From assembly GCF_004664715.2 (NCBI RefSeq), contig NC_051068.1, positions 129,476,716 through 129,540,715 of the forward strand: DNA of 64,000 bases. Reading direction: 5' to 3'. Below, one piece after another: positions 44,717 to 58,075 of the stretch. Source of the DNA: Peromyscus leucopus. Lineage: Eukaryota > Chordata > Mammalia > Rodentia > Cricetidae. Within the stretch, counting starts at the first letter, position 1; every line of letters begins with the position of its first letter. Under the pieces are notes generated by a model. It did not search any database. It was not told where the DNA came from and worked only from the letters and a program-made list of their open reading frames with translations. The translations under genes and the position numbers were made by a program.

Positions 44717-45110
44717 TGCTGTGGGATGTTCTGTATGTCAGATGTGTTGCTCTGATTGGTCAATAAATAAAACACTGATTGGCCAGTGGCCAGGCAGGAA
44801 GTATAGGCGGGACTAAGAGAGAGGAGAAATAAAAGAACAGGAAGGGGAAGGGAGACACTGCCAGTCACTGCCATGACAAGCAGCATGTGAAGATACCGGT
44901 AAGCCATGAGCCACGTGGCAAGGTATAGATTTATAGAAATGGATTAATTTAAGATGTAAGAACAGTTAGCAAGAGGCCTGTGATGGCCATACAGTTTGTA
45001 TGCAATATAAGTCTCTGTGTGTTTACTTGGTTGGGTCTGAGCGGCTGTGGGACTGGCGAGTGACAGAGATTTGTCCTGACTGTGGGCAAGGCAGGAAAAC
45101 TCGAGCTACA
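44717..45110 (+). mobile_element. Solo LTR, family A, 394 bp
   Basis: It begins TGCTGTGGGATGTTCTG and ends AAACTCGAGCTACA, matching 27149-27552 and 38589-38965. The flanks aatctc (left) and gctctc (right) agree at four of six bases, so the duplication is imperfect or the boundary is off by a few bases. The tgattggccagtggccaggc block is well kept. Confidence 0.85.
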
Positions 45111-45330
45111 GCTCTCCAACACTCATATGAAAGAGCTGAGTGTGGTGGCTAGAATCCCAGCAGTAGAGACATAAGACAGAAGGATCCTAGGTTTTTTTAG
45201 CCAGCCAGTTCTTTCTATTCAGTAAACTCCATGCCAAAGAAAGACTATGTGTTAAACAAAAAAGTAAACAGACGGATGATAGACAGGGTGCCTAAGTACA
45301 ACACCTGAGGTCATCTGTGGCTTCCACATG
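45111..45330 (+). mobile_element. SINE (B4-type), right part after the LTR
   Basis: ccaacactcatatgaaagag, ctgagtgtggtggctagaat and a later cctgaggtcatctgtggctt, cacatgtaggtgcacataca. This continues the SINE begun at about 44650. Confidence 0.55.
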
Positions 45331-45799
45331 TAGGTGCACATACAAACATATACCCCCTCACAAACTTTCACACACATAATATATGTATACACAAAAGCCT
45401 GGAAATACTATATATCTCATTTATTAACAGTACATTTTAAAGGTTTCAAGTTTGCTTGTTATAGACTGAATAGTTATTTTCTTCCAAAACTCATATGCTG
45501 ATGTCCTGTTCCACCCAAGGTCCTAGAATTGAGACATGGAACTTTTGGGAGGTTATGGAACTGGATACAGCCATAAGACTGATGAGAGAGCATCTTCACA
45601 CTTCCTCTCTTGTGTAAAGGAGAAGTCACATGACCACAATAGCATGGGAGCTGCTAGCAGGCCTAGAGAAGAACACTGATGAAGGCTGCCTTTCTGGGTA
45701 CTAACTCTAGAACCATTAAAATGCATGTCTGTTGTTCCAGCCACATTAGTGGGGTTATTGTTCCATGCAGTTGAAGAGATACATCATCACTGCATTCCC

Positions 45800-45902
45800 A
45801 AGTGAAAACAGAGCGTTTTTCTTGTGGATGATGAGGACAGGTCTTCCTGCTTGGGTGGCGTGGGTGGCAGTCACTTTACTGACTGGACCATTTCTCCAGC
45901 CC
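45800..45902 (-). mobile_element. B2-type SINE fragment, antisense
   Basis: tgaggacaggtcttcctgct, ggcagtcactttactgactg and gaccatttctccagccctta form the reversed head of a tRNA-type rodent SINE. Confidence 0.6.
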
Positions 45903-48900
45903 TTAATTACACTTACATGCAAAGTAAGCACATTTTCCTGAACCAAACCAAATAAAACAAACACCCCCAACAAAACTAAAACCAAAAACCTAAATAAAAC
46001 GTTGTTTTATTTCCTTTATATTCACTACTGATTTTCAAGTTAGTTTTTAGAAGAGTTAGTCCAATCTACTAACACTTTCCTTATTTCTTTCCTGGAGAAG
46101 AGGAAACAAAGAAATCAACAAAACATAATAACACTAAAAATCTCAGAAAAATGAGTTATTGTGATAGAATTTTTGACCTTTATCCCTGTAAGCCAGCTAT
46201 AAACTTTTGAATTAAGTGATTCAATTTGTCTTTGAAAAGTATCTTTCACACTTTTAAGAAAGTTGCCAATTTTAGCAAAAAGAAAATTAAGTATGTAATA
46301 ACCTGGTACCCATTTCACTTGCAGAATTTTCCCATTTTTCACTTTGTATTTTAATTTTGAGTCAAGGCAATTAGCAAAAAGTTGGAACATTAGAGTTCTA
46401 AATAGAAAGACACATCCATTACCCACCCTTTCAGCTTGATACTCTCAACCTCTTAACAATAAGTATAGATGTATAGAGAACTCCAGAGAAACAGTTTACC
46501 AAGAGCAAATTATGTACCATATTTTTTAAAATCTTTATACAATTTTAGAGCTGGAATTAAAAACTACTTTAATTGAGATTTGTTATATAATTTATTGTTG
46601 GAATTAAAAAGTTAGATAATCTATAAAATAAGCAGTTATAACCTGTGTGAAGTGGGATGTAAAGAGCCAGGCTTGGAAACACTTCCATGAAGGCAAACAC
46701 AGGGAGAGAGAACATTTTCTTGTGGGCATTTTGATAGGGAGCATAAAAGAATCACATGAGGGTGGTGTTTTAACTCAGATCTAGAGCCCTGATACTCAGG
46801 CTGTCTGTGAATCAGAAGTTGTGATATCACTTGGACATCTGAGAATGGTGTGGAATTCCAAGTTCTCAGGTATTATTCCTATTAGACCAGAGCTTGTCTA
46901 TTAAACAAGATTCTCAGGTGCCTGTGACACTTGTCGAAGTTTAAAAGCATGGACTTAAAAGATGCAAGTAGTCAGTCTTAGGAAGAGTAGAAGAGATATT
47001 CCAGGTAACAAGTGAGACAGGACCAAGGAGTCAGGACAAAGTTTATCTCATTGGAAAATCTGGAAAAAGGGAAGCCTGGAAACACCACAGATGCATGACA
47101 GGACTGATGTGTGTCAGGCATAATAATCAGGCAAGTGCAAACTGTGTTTATGTATTTTATCAAGAGAGTTCTTAATTTCATAACCGTAGCTGGTAGTTTC
47201 TTCAGTAATTGACACAAAAATCTGTGTAGCAACAAAGCCTGAACTTTTTCATTCTTTCTCTCTCTTTTTCTCTTTGTGAACCATGGGAGTTTAATTAACG
47301 ATGCCTACAGAAGCATGGATGAGCAGTCATTGCAGAGGTGTGGACAACTTGTTAGAAGCTACACCACTGAAGATACTGTCTCTCCCTCCACCAGCCACCA
47401 CTAACTGACTAGATTTTCAGGAAGTTGTGGGGCAAGGCCTACAGGATTGCATCCTAGGGAGGCATGAAGTTGGCATTACGTTTGGATGTGAAGTGTTTCT
47501 CTAAGTGTTGGAGGCTGTGTCTCTTGTGCAGAGTATTAGTTGCAGAGCTCTGGGAAGCAGCTGGATCATGAGGGTTCTAACACTGTAAATTGATTTATAC
47601 ATGGATGGATCCATAGCCTAATGGGCTACTGAGGTGGTAGAAGCTTTAAAAGGTGGGTCCACCTGTGGCATATTCAAGAGTATGTCTGTCCCCACTCCTT
47701 CCCTCTCATTCTGCTTATGAGCTACTGTGAGTTAAGCAACTTTGCTTTTCTCTTAGTCATGGTGTTCTGATGTATCCCAGGAGCAGAGCAACAGAGTCAA
47801 ATGACCATTCACTGAACCCACTGATGCCATGAGCCAAAACAAACTTCCTCCTTTAAGTTGATTTTCTTATAATCGGTGGGATGCTGGCAACACAAGTGGA
47901 AACTGAACACACTACCTGCTCTGACACCAGAAAGAGAGTCTAGGACTATAATGGGTAGTGGTGGATGATGGTGTTTCTCTGGGTTCCTGGGGTGTGCAGC
48001 AGGGAGAGTGCAATGTGCCAGGAAAGCCTGGAGGTGGCCCCGGAGATGTACAGGAGAAGGTTGAGCCTGAGGTCTTCTAGGTACTCAGCTTTCCTAATTA
48101 GCTGTGAACCTTTACCTCAGGTACTCTTCAGAAAATATTTCTCTATGATGGCCACCTTGAATTCCCTTTACTCTTTGTCCATGGATTAGACTACTTCATG
48201 GTTCATTTTGCTGCTGGCCATTGTCTTGTGCGTTCCATGCAAGGTGATACCTAAATGGGGCCTAAAAATGACTGTACAACTAGTTACAATAGCCTGAGAG
48301 TGGATCCCCATGTCTATACAGTTCATTGTGATCAAGGACAATGTTGGCTATAGTCAAGTACCAGGTTTCCTTTAAGGAGGCACCTGCCCCGTCCAACTCT
48401 TAGGTATTGCTTCTTTCACCCAAAACAAGTGTTTCTTTTGCCTTTGTGGCATCTGAGCATTTCATAATAATCAGCAGTTTCACCCATGAAGACTCAATGG
48501 CTCTACCTTGTTGGTATTTGTGTTGCTCTATTTACTACCTACCAAGTGACTAAAATCTGATTGCTGACTGGTGATCATGGGTTTGCATTGAGTTACTATT
48601 TGACTAGTTCATGTTTTTCCACATTTGTAAGTCAAGGGACTTGAATAAATGATTATGACTAAGCTCAAAGGCAGACTCCGGTGTAGTTTGTGCCATACTA
48701 CTTGTCTTCTGGGAAGGAAGCAGAGAGGTATAGGTTAAGCAGTCCTGCACCTACCAGCATGAAACAAATCCTGCACTCAGGATGTGGACTGCTAGGTCAG
48801 GAGAGGAACTAGTCCAGTGTACGTCTGGGATTAAACGAGACTTCAGAACTCGGTTTGTCACCAAAGGGGACAAGAGGCCAATAGAGGCTGAAAACCACAC

Positions 48901-50327
48901 CCATGGACAGGAGCTGCTTCTCAGGGAGACCAAAGCCAAGTATTTTTCCCTGCTGAGAAAGCAGCTCTCCTGTGCCCATGTTTGGCTTATCCAACCTCTT
49001 AATTTTGTCTTCAAAGAATCAAGATATTAGTTTGTATAGGAAATATAAACTAAGAGGCAAAAATACCAATCACAGCCTTTTAGAGATTAATGAATTTGAA
49101 TTCAGTTCCCCTGAGTTTGACCCAGTGAAAAAGATTAGTGCCTGAGAAGATAATTGGGAAGAGGATTTTGATAATAATAACAAAAAATAATAATAACAAT
49201 ATTGTTTTTTTGCAACCCCAAAGAACTACGTTTTCTCTGTTGGAGAAAATGGAAGTAACTGAGGACAGAAACATACTGGACAGTCTGGATATTACAATGT
49301 TAATGGTTGACACTTTTACTGTTCTCCAAAACAGAATTGGAAATTTAAATTTGTTGAATTGTTCTACTCTTTAGAAGTGGAACTTCTTAGACCAGTGGCT
49401 GTTTTTCCACTTGGCAGTGGACAGATGGGTGAGAGGAGAAGGCAGGGACAAGTTCACCATCTAGCCTGCAGTGGTGGTGGCTCTAAGGCTACACCCTATG
49501 TCAAATCGAAGAATTTAACAGGCAGTTAGCCTTAATTGTAATAAACTCAGCTATGTTTAAAATCTGAATCTTTTTCTCCTTGTGTATACTGAACTCTGCC
49601 AAGAGAAAGGACTTGTATACTCTTTCATAATGGGACAAGGCAGCTGGAATCTGATGGAATGGCCTTACAGGAAGGCTGATTTCAGCCTGAAGATGGCTTG
49701 TTCTGACACCTCATTTCATACATCGTCAACAAAGTCACTTCATTGAAACGAACATTAACAGTCCACAAGGAATTGTAAACTAAATGTTGTTTAAGTTCTA
49801 ATCAATTAGTAAAAATTATGCAGCATGTTTTATCCTTTTAAGGCAATGTTGGGATTTTATCTTCCAGTTTTTTTTTAATGGTGGCTTTGCTTTTCTCTTT
49901 GTTGTCCAAAAAAAAATTCAAGCTTCTATATGTACAAAATTATTAGAGTGTAATTTCAATATACATATATACATACATATATATATCTCACAAAGACTTA
50001 AAAACTTGATTCCCTTTTTATGAGAAATACTTAAGTTAATCTATAGTTGCTACTCAGTAAACTATATCAGATTGATACTCTCTGAAAAATACCATTAACA
50101 GTGTAATTGCAGGTCTTGTAATCACTTTGCTTGAGAAAGGTTGATTGACTGTTTCTCATTATGTTTTATAGCTTCAGTGGACTCTGTTCAGATGTAAAGT
50201 TTTTACGATGTAAAATGAATGAAATGCAGTTCAAAGGAAGAATTTGCAGCAATGTTTTGATAGAAAATACAGCATAACCTTTAATTTCTGGTAGCAAACA
50301 GGCCAATAGACTAGTGTGGGAACTTAC

Positions 50328-50400
50328 TTTCCAATTGTATTGGGTAGCATAGTGAGTTGATTGTCATCTACTTTTAGAGTTGTTAGCTTTTTCAGCAGTC
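50328..50400 (-). CDS. Lrrc7: Lrrc7 coding exon, one leucine-rich repeat
   Basis: This 73-nt exon encodes [20 protein letters not shown] followed by TIG, a single leucine-rich repeat of densin. The acceptor is ctgtttcag|GA and the donor GGAAA|GTAAGT. Two leading bases complete a glycine with the previous exon, and the trailing AA completes an asparagine (AA|C) with the next, so the frame runs on. It is separated from the previous exon by 5.5 kb and from the next by 22 kb of repeat-rich intron. Confidence 0.95.
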
Positions 50401-50959
50401 CTGAAACAGAGAAGATGCTTTATTAATACACCAGAGCAGGAAATGTCATTGAAAGAAATCATAGGGCTCACTCATGTTGAATCTATGTTGTTTCAGTTGG
50501 CTATGTTCTGCATATATAACACACAAACAGACACAGACTAGTTTTGAGTTGTTGTTGTAAAAATTCAAACGTCAATGGGAGTAAATAGCATCAGAGCAGT
50601 TAAGTAAACAAACTTGGGGTCCACACACTTATCAAGAGATGCACCCACATCTTCCTGTTTTCCAGCAAATGGACCAGTAGAAACATTTTGAGTCGGCTGA
50701 GATTTAATATTGAATTAATTCCCAAGCACAGATAACTCATTTTCTTATGATACAGACTGGAAACAGTTTAAAACAACAAGAGAGTAACAGTCAAAAAGTG
50801 AGAAGGGAAGTCCTACAACAAAAAATTTATGATTACAGTTGTGGAAAATGACCACACATGAGTCGTGTGCTGAGATTTCAGAAATGGTGGACTTGATCAG
50901 TGTTAGACACAAAAATAGTTCTATTTGTAATACCTCACATTGAGCTGGCCAGGGATTAA

Positions 50960-51292
50960 TGTTAAAACTATCTTTTAAATGTGTATGTGCTTTTGTGTAT
51001 ATGTGCTTGAATGTGTGTGGACAGATGGATGCATGTGGAGTCCCAAGGTTGGTATCTGGAGCTTCTAGGATTGCTCTTACACACTCTTCCTTTGCTGAGG
51101 CCAGCTATTTCTGTCTTACTGAGAGCTGGCTGATTTTACTTATCTGCCTTGCAGGCTTGCTCTAGGACCCTGCCTCCACCTTCTGAGGCTGGATTACAGA
51201 TAGGCTATCGTTTATCTGGGTGTTTGGGATCTAAAGTCTAGTTCTCACTTGCCTGGCAAGTGCTTTAACCACTGAGCCTTCTCCACACCCCA
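50960..51292 (-). mobile_element. Eroded rodent dispersed repeat
   Basis: GT-rich head (atgtgcttttgtgtatatgt), then gatggatgcatgtggagtcc, and an end cttgcctggcaagtgcttta, accactgagccttctcc. The layout is as for the copy at 20070-20425. Confidence 0.5.
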
Positions 51293-51701
51293 CAACCACT
51301 TATTTTTCACTGTCTGACCTGTGCCCTCCACACTTTTTATGGCTTGACCTCCTTCCATTACCTTAATGTGCAGTCACTACACAGTAATGGGAGAACAGCT
51401 GCCTTGGGCGTAATCACTCCTCTTATCCAACCATCAAACAGCTTGTAAATCAATGTGGCTTCAATAGCGAAACCCAAGGACAAAATATCAGTACGAAGGT
51501 TAGCATTTGTTTTATATGGGAACTATGTATATATGCTGTAGATTACTGTGTCCTGCAGAAGATTTGTCAGGAAAATATTAATTTCATAATCAAATGTCGC
51601 TTGGGGATGTCAAGTTAAGGAAAACTAAACCATTTTCCTTAACAAAAATTTTCTAGGACTTTTTGATATAGTTATATGAAAACGTGATCCTCTGAAATTT
51701 A

Positions 51702-51702
<1 letters not shown>

Positions 51703-51743
<41 letters not shown>

Positions 51744-51753
51744 TATGTGTGTG
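51703..51753. repeat. (TG)n microsatellite with TATG interruptions
   Basis: cgtgtgtgtgtgtgtg... broken by two TATG units. Confidence 0.95.
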
Positions 51754-53226
51754 TCCCTGTCCACACCCACTTGAGTGTGGAGCATCCTTTAACATTCACA
51801 CCTTGTGGATATGGTGTCAAGTCATGCCAACCTATTTTAGTATTCTGATAATTTTTTAAAAGCCAGAGGAAGTCACATGAAGTCTGAAGTAAAGCTGTGG
51901 TTGACTTAGGATTTCAGTATAGTTATGTTTTCTTCAGAAGCAGGTAAAGAGAACTAACCCTGCTGTCAGACTGCTGCAACAAAATACCTGCAACATGGGA
52001 GCATAATTCATCAGCTTGAAAACAATAGCATGTGGGAAACAGGACATTCCTTTGGTGCATATTCATCATAGTGGTCTGAACATCTTTTGTACCAATCATC
52101 TCTGTTCAAAAGGTATTGGAACCATTTTAGCTTCCCTAGTGTATGTTTTGAAACATCAGCTCTGGGATGTAAAAGGACACCAGAGCTTGTTTATGTTATG
52201 AGTGGGCCATGAGTTACATTAGAATGTTTTGTAGCTTGAAGCCCCCATTAGACTGCTATGCTCTAGCCCACCATTGGAACTGTGGGAGGGTTGAGTCTCT
52301 TCACCACTGTGTTGGGTCACAAGAAACTGAGGCTTGGATGACAGATGGCTGAACAGACACCAGGTTACCATGAGCATTTCCAGAAGACCTGAGGCCTCTG
52401 GTGTGAAGCAATGTTAAGGAAAACGAGGTAGGTTTGGACTCAGGCAAGTGGTTTCTGAGCAGACTAGAGGTGTGGCTCTCACATGAGTCTTTATAGCAGA
52501 CCTTTCTGCTTAGCAAGCAGACCTTTCTGCTTAGCCTGAGTCCGTGGATTTACAGGAGCTTACCAAGACCAGACCACTTTGCTGCTCACACATTACCCAA
52601 GGATCTAGTCTAGACTGGCTTAGAACCTCAGTAGGTCTCTGGTTGTGGGCTGAGTACCAGCTTCATGCAGGCTCCTGTCTTCCTCTCCTTCCCTTGTGTT
52701 TCCCTCTCCACATTCTCTATCTTTTTATACACCCCTGGCATTGAAGGATGAGGAGAACTGTAATTGCCATGTAGATATTCTTGTATAGATACATAGTTAA
52801 TATGAATGCTCCAAACATTAAAATAGCTTTTTATTAAACTTGTCAATGTTTGTCGGGCATTGTACCCATTGTAATAGTTCTATGAAAGCAAATGTCTCTG
52901 TCTCCCAAGTCTTAGTTCTCATAGGAGCTGCCACTGACTGAACACTTGGCACCTTGGATTAACTAGTGAGCCCCTCAACATGAACTAGAGGTAATGCTAC
53001 TCCCTCACATTGATGAACAATTGGAGCACAGAGACATTATGTGACTTGTAGAAGGTCACACAGCAGGCAAGCAACTCGAACTCAGGTAACTTGACTGTGG
53101 AGCCTCTGCCCCAATTACTAAGTGACCATAGTTTGAAAAGTAAAACATTATGCATCCTCCTCTAGTGATTTTTCCTTGCTATCCAAAGAAGCTTTTTATT
53201 AAAACCACCTGAAAGAGGAAGAGAGG

Positions 53227-53738
53227 TGTAGCAGGAATCTTAAAAGTTCTTATTAATAAAATCAAACCTGAGGCGAGTTATTGGGGTCCATGCTGGTAGA
53301 TCAGAGAGACAGAACAAGCCACAGCTATCTCACCTCGCCGGATCCTCAGCTGGTCTTGTCTCCTCAGACTGGAGGCCTCTGAGTCCTCATCCAGAATGGG
53401 TCTCAGCTGAATTACTGCTCAAAAGCCTGAATGCTTAACCAGCCAAAATCTTCTAGTTTCTGGTCCTCACGCCTTATATATCTTTCTGCTTTCTACCACC
53501 ACTCCCTGGGATTAAAGGCTGGCTTTCTGGGATTAAAGGCGTGTGTCACCATGCTTGGCTGTTTCCAATGTGGCCTTGAACTCACAGAGATCCAGAGGGA
53601 TTTCTATCTCTGGAATGCTAGGATTAAAGGTGTGAGTGCCACCATTTTCTAGCCTTTGTATCTAGTGGCTGTCTGTTCTCTGACCCCAGATAAATTTATT
53701 AGAGTACATAATATTTTGGGGAACACAATACCACCACA
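53227..53738 (-). mobile_element. Solo LTR, family B, 512 bp, inverted
   Basis: On the minus strand it begins TGTGGTGGTATTGTGTTCCC and ends AAGATTCCTGCTACA. The duplication GAGAGG is exact at 53221-53226 and 53739-53744. Two B1-like segments lie in its middle (53510-53640). It is close in sequence to the right LTR of the 38589-40955 insertion. It is in the same orientation as Lrrc7. Confidence 0.92.
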
Positions 53739-54307
53739 GAGAGGCCTTTCACTCTTCTTGAAAACAGTGCAGGGAGGGACCAAGCACAGAGTGGTTGCTG
53801 AGTCTGCCTCTCTGTCAACCGACTCTCAGCTGCAGGACTGGTGTGACAGAGTAGAGATTTTGTTTTAGTTGTATTTTATTTTATTAATATGGAAATTCTT
53901 CTCTTATTTTTAAAATTCCTGGTGACCCAATAGATAATCCACATTCCAATAAGAAAGATGAGGTTCCATTTCTCATCCAGTTAGTGTCTGCGGTTTTTCT
54001 TCGGCCCAGAACAAAACTCTTATGTTTGTTGGCCAACATGGGAAGGCCCTGAGGAAGGACTGTCTGTGTCTATAACCAGGCCCTGGGCAGATAGTCAGAT
54101 ATAATTTCCCCTGAAGTTTCAGTGAGACATAAAGGACAGTTCAGTGAGTAACTAGTGTCCCCAAGTCACTTTCTTCCTAGGAGAGTTCTTAGGTCCTGAA
54201 GGGAGGTGTTAGAGCAACAAGAAACCTCTTTTGTCTTTCTTCTTATGCTGCTACATGCTCAGCTCAGTGTTCTGCATCACTCTAGCAGGATGCCTTACTC
54301 CAAGTGG

Positions 54308-54427
54308 AGTCTAACTCTGTGTCCTGGAATTCACTCTGTAGCCCAGGCTGGCCTCGAACTCACAGAGATCCTCCTGACTCTGCCTCCTGAGTTCTGGGAT
54401 TAAAGGCGTATGCCACCACAGCCCAGC
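54308..54427 (-). mobile_element. B1 SINE, antisense, 5'-worn
   Basis: cactctgtagcccaggctgg, cctcgaactcacagagatcc and gttctgggattaaaggcgta, cut off before the usual T run. Confidence 0.8.
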
Positions 54428-55938
54428 TGTGAGCTGCTTTTTAAAGAAAGATAAATTAACAAATAATCCTGCCAAATCAAGAATGCCTTGTCTTTGGAAA
54501 TAATTGGTTCTTTTAAATAAAACAGGCTTATTTAACTAATTTGTTATTTTTCTGTGATTTATGACACATAATTTCATTGTTTTATATTCTATGATTACTT
54601 TAACTTCTTTTTTATCTTCTGTATGGATTTTTTTTCTATTTCCCTCCCTCTGGTACTTTCAGGTTTTAAATTTTATTTCTATTGAAGTGGATGCATTTTC
54701 ATTTTTAGCATGCTTATTTAACTCCATTTTCCTGCATACTTGTGGAGTTCTTTATTTGTCAAGTAAATAGCCATTCTTAGCATGAGTAAATGTCCTTTAC
54801 TAAGGATGGCACAGCATATGCCAGACACAGTCTCAGCACTGAGAAGACAGCTATGGGCAAAACTATGTTCTCTGAATCAAGGCATTTTGCCTATGCATTT
54901 TCAGTTGTATGGGGGTGGTGCTGAACATGTAGAGTCGCATACTACCACTCTGTTGTCCTGATCAGATGAGGCTCTTTGTAGCTAACAAGCCTCCTCAATG
55001 TTGCAACACACATACAAGTTCTTCCCACACTCATCTGCTCATAAGTTTCATTTATGATGACTAACGTTCAGATCAGAGGCCAGTATGTTCTCTGAGATGC
55101 AGCTGGGAAATGTGAGAGGCCTAGTCCTTCAGTTTTGCCTTGTGGTTGGAGAAACACGTTTGATATGGGTGCTTATGTAAATAAAAAGTCAGCAAATTTA
55201 TGAGAAAAGCTTGTGTGATTTTGTTGAAACCAGTGTTCTCCATCAACTGGCCTACTTGGTCTGTGACAGTTCTTAGGAGCATTAGCAAGTTGCTGAATAC
55301 ATGACACATTTATTACAAACAGGTTGAAATCCCCATTTCAAAGTTAAGTGAACTCATGATTTTTCTCCTAGCCAAGATATCTCATAAACAGGAAAAATAT
55401 AAAAGGACTACTCACTGTTCAGTCTTTTTTTAACTTTATCTATAAAATATATAAATAAAAAGATCTGGTACATGCTATACCTACTCACAATCTTTTTTTC
55501 TGGTAACCATCTTATAACATATTAAGGACAATATGTCTTTTAAAAAATAATGGAACTAAGAATCTATTTTACACATACACATTTTTATGTTTTTTACCTG
55601 TTATATCAATGTTACAATGCATCCATCATCACCAAATAACTCTAAATCTAAATAACTTTAAATCTAAACACTTACTTTTCATGACAACACTGAAATTTAG
55701 GAGATTTGACAGTTACATCTATTTAATAGGAACATTTCACTGGAGAGCTGGATTTGATGTTAAATTTAACAGTTCGTTTTAAGCTATTCATAATATACAA
55801 TGATCTTGCATGGTGAATTTGCTAATTCATTAATGTCAGGCTAGTAGTATATTACCTACATGCATAAACAAGTTATACTGCCAAAAAAGAAACTGCACAC
55901 TTGACATAATTACTCATGACAAAATGTTACATCCTCAC

Positions 55939-56076
55939 CTATTGAGTCAGGCAGCTGTTGCAACATATTGGATGATAGTAAGAGGTCCTCAAGGGCTTCA
56001 CATCCAGAAATATCCATGTCAACCGTTTCTATCCTGTTTTTTGACATATCCAGGTATACCAACATCTTTAACTTCC
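55939..56076 (-). CDS. Lrrc7: Lrrc7 (densin-180) coding exon, leucine-rich repeats (first exon in window)
   Basis: This is the most 5' Lrrc7 exon in the window. Densin is a postsynaptic-density scaffold of the LAP family, with N-terminal leucine-rich repeats and a C-terminal PDZ domain. The 138-nt exon encodes two repeats, including [19 protein letters not shown] and [20 protein letters not shown], with the LxxLxLxxNxL spacing. The acceptor (minus strand ctatag|GG) and donor (ATAG|GTGAGG) are both consensus. It starts with two codon bases and ends with one (phase 138 = 2+135+1), and the final G joins GA of the next exon as glycine. The paralogue Erbin differs at many of these residues, so Lrrc7 is preferred. 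The upstream repeats encoded in the family were not found before 64000. Confidence 0.95.
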
Positions 56077-57771
56077 CTATAGACTTGAAGACAGTGCATA
56101 AACTCAGGGTTAGTTGGGGATATTTCACAAGGCACTTGAAGCTGTAAAAACCGTGATGTTGTGAATTAAATTTAAAACCACCATGACAGTAAGGAGGATA
56201 TGGAAGCATTGATCAAATGTACACTGACTGGAAAGCACACTGGTGCATCCACTTCAAAACACAGAATCCCTACATTACCTATACACCCTAGGCCTATTCT
56301 GCACAATTAAAAACACAAATGCACACAAATGGTCACAGCTGCATTATTCACAGCAGTCAAGTGGCAGCAGCCTAAACCTGCCTCAATGACTGCATGGGTA
56401 AGCAAAAGTGGCCTGCCTGCATAATGGATATTATTTGGCAGTGAATGAAGTATTGAAATATGTTACAATAGCTGAACTTTGAAAGGTGCAAGTCACAAAA
56501 AACCACACATGTAGGATTACGCTCATATGCAATGTCCAGAATGGGTAAATTTATAGACAGGAAGTAGAGAAGATTGCCAGAGATTTAGGATTGCTTTTAA
56601 GGGTGATGGAAATGTTCTAAAGTTAGGTTGTGATGATGTTTATAGAACATTGTGAATCTGCTAAAAAGTCCACTGGTTTGTAAATGCTTATGAATTATAT
56701 CTGCAGTGGTTATAGATAAATTCTGAGTCAATGCAGCAGTCAGAACACAACAGATCTGAAATTTTCCAATGGAGAACTGAACATTGCATAGTATCTTTAA
56801 GGTTTAGATGTCTCAGAAAGATTTAAAATTATAATTTGGGATTGATTCTGCTAATCAGAATGTGGGAGGCAAAGAGGTCTTTGTACTTACAGATAAGGAC
56901 TAGGGGAACCTGAAAGTTAAACATACAGGTTGTTCCTTCAAAGAGAAGAATACATAACCTGTCATCCACCCTGAAGTCATTTCCAGACCTTTATCATAAG
57001 CTCGTTTTATTCAGTTAATCTACAGAACCCATCATTATGGAAGGTGTCACATGTACTTTACAAAGAGTTTTGATATAATCATGTTTGATCTTTATCTAGC
57101 TTACTTTGTTCCTTAAAGAGATTTATGTATTCTTTATTGTGTGTATGGAATTTAGTTAACCAGGAAAGTTTTCACCAAGTTGTGCTGTGTTTAAATATGC
57201 CTAAAATGAACCACTCAGTTCATTTGAACCGAAGTTCGAACCAACATTGGCTACTTAGTTATGTTAAGCCAAACTTCTTTCTTGCCTCTCCAAGATCATT
57301 ACTCTGTTGGCCATGGTGGTTACAGAGACCCCTGCATTAGAGGTTCAGCATTCTGCTCATTCACCAGCCCTTTCTGAGACTCTCTGTTATATGCTACTAT
57401 CTGTGCTATGTATTAAGAAAACATCATGAACCAGGCAGATGTATCTGGGAAGAAACTTGTCTGGATGAAGACAAGACGTTTTAAAAATTTGAAACAAATT
57501 ATTGTGAAGTGCAGGCATGTCTTCAGCTCAGAACATTTCTTCTTCCTCCTTCCTAGTGCTGTGATCATAGCTGCTCAACACTATGATAGTCAAAATGAGT
57601 TTTTTATCTTTAGGGAGTTTACATTAGTGAAGGCAACATCCAAAGAAACAATAAAAATACTCTTGCTATGTGCATGAAAATTCATGTGGGAAATACTACA
57701 GAAGAATGAGGGAAGGACCAAGACTGTCCAGCAGTTGTCATTTGTCAAGAAAGAGGAAACCCAAAGGAATC

Positions 57772-58075
57772 AAGATGGTTCAGTAAGTCAAGTGCTGGCT
57801 GCAGAAGCCTGAGGACCCCAGTTCAATCCCTGGCACCCATGCAGAAAGCCTGGCATGGTGGTATGTGCTTGCAGTCCTAGGACTAGGGAGGCAGAGACAA
57901 GCTCATTAGACAGAGAGCCAGCCCAGCTGAATCGGTGAGCTCCAGGTATGCTTTTGAGACGCTGTCTCAAAAGATAAGATGGAGACTGATTAAGGAGGGC
58001 ACCTAATATTGATCTCAGAACTCTACATGTGTGTAGCACATGTATATATACACTCATACTAGCACACAAAGAAAG
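57772..58075 (+). mobile_element. B4-type composite SINE, sense
   Basis: A tRNA-like head (agatggttcagtaagtcaag, ccccagttcaatccctggca) is followed by a B1-like part (cctggcatggtggtatgtgc, ttttgagacgctgtctcaaa) and a tail with acatgtgtgtagcacatgta. This order is typical of B4. Confidence 0.75.

Larger units (their letters stand above)
41242..50327. other. Lrrc7 22-kb intron, part after the L1
   Basis: It contains a homopurine block (42232-42673), an ID fragment (about 44165-44240), a SINE split by a family A LTR (44650-45330) and a B2 fragment (about 45800-45902). The remaining sequence, including 45910-50327, has no exon or repeat I can name. Confidence 0.75.
50401..55938. other. Lrrc7 intron, 5.5 kb
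   Basis: It contains a dispersed repeat (about 50960-51292), a (TG)n run (51703-51753), a solo LTR (53227-53738) and a B1 (about 54308-54427). No coding exon was recognised in the remainder. Confidence 0.8.

Noticed and set aside
47935..48560. Possible old retrocopy (75-codon frame with open stretches on both strands)
   Set aside because: Several readings looked protein-like, including a DYYEML stretch on the minus strand recalling DnaJ, but nothing extended past a few residues and no family could be supported.
55939..56076. Erbin (Erbb2ip) or Scribble instead of Lrrc7
   Set aside because: The LAP layout is shared, but sequences such as [28 protein letters not shown] and [12 protein letters not shown] are densin-type and differ from Erbin at most positions.
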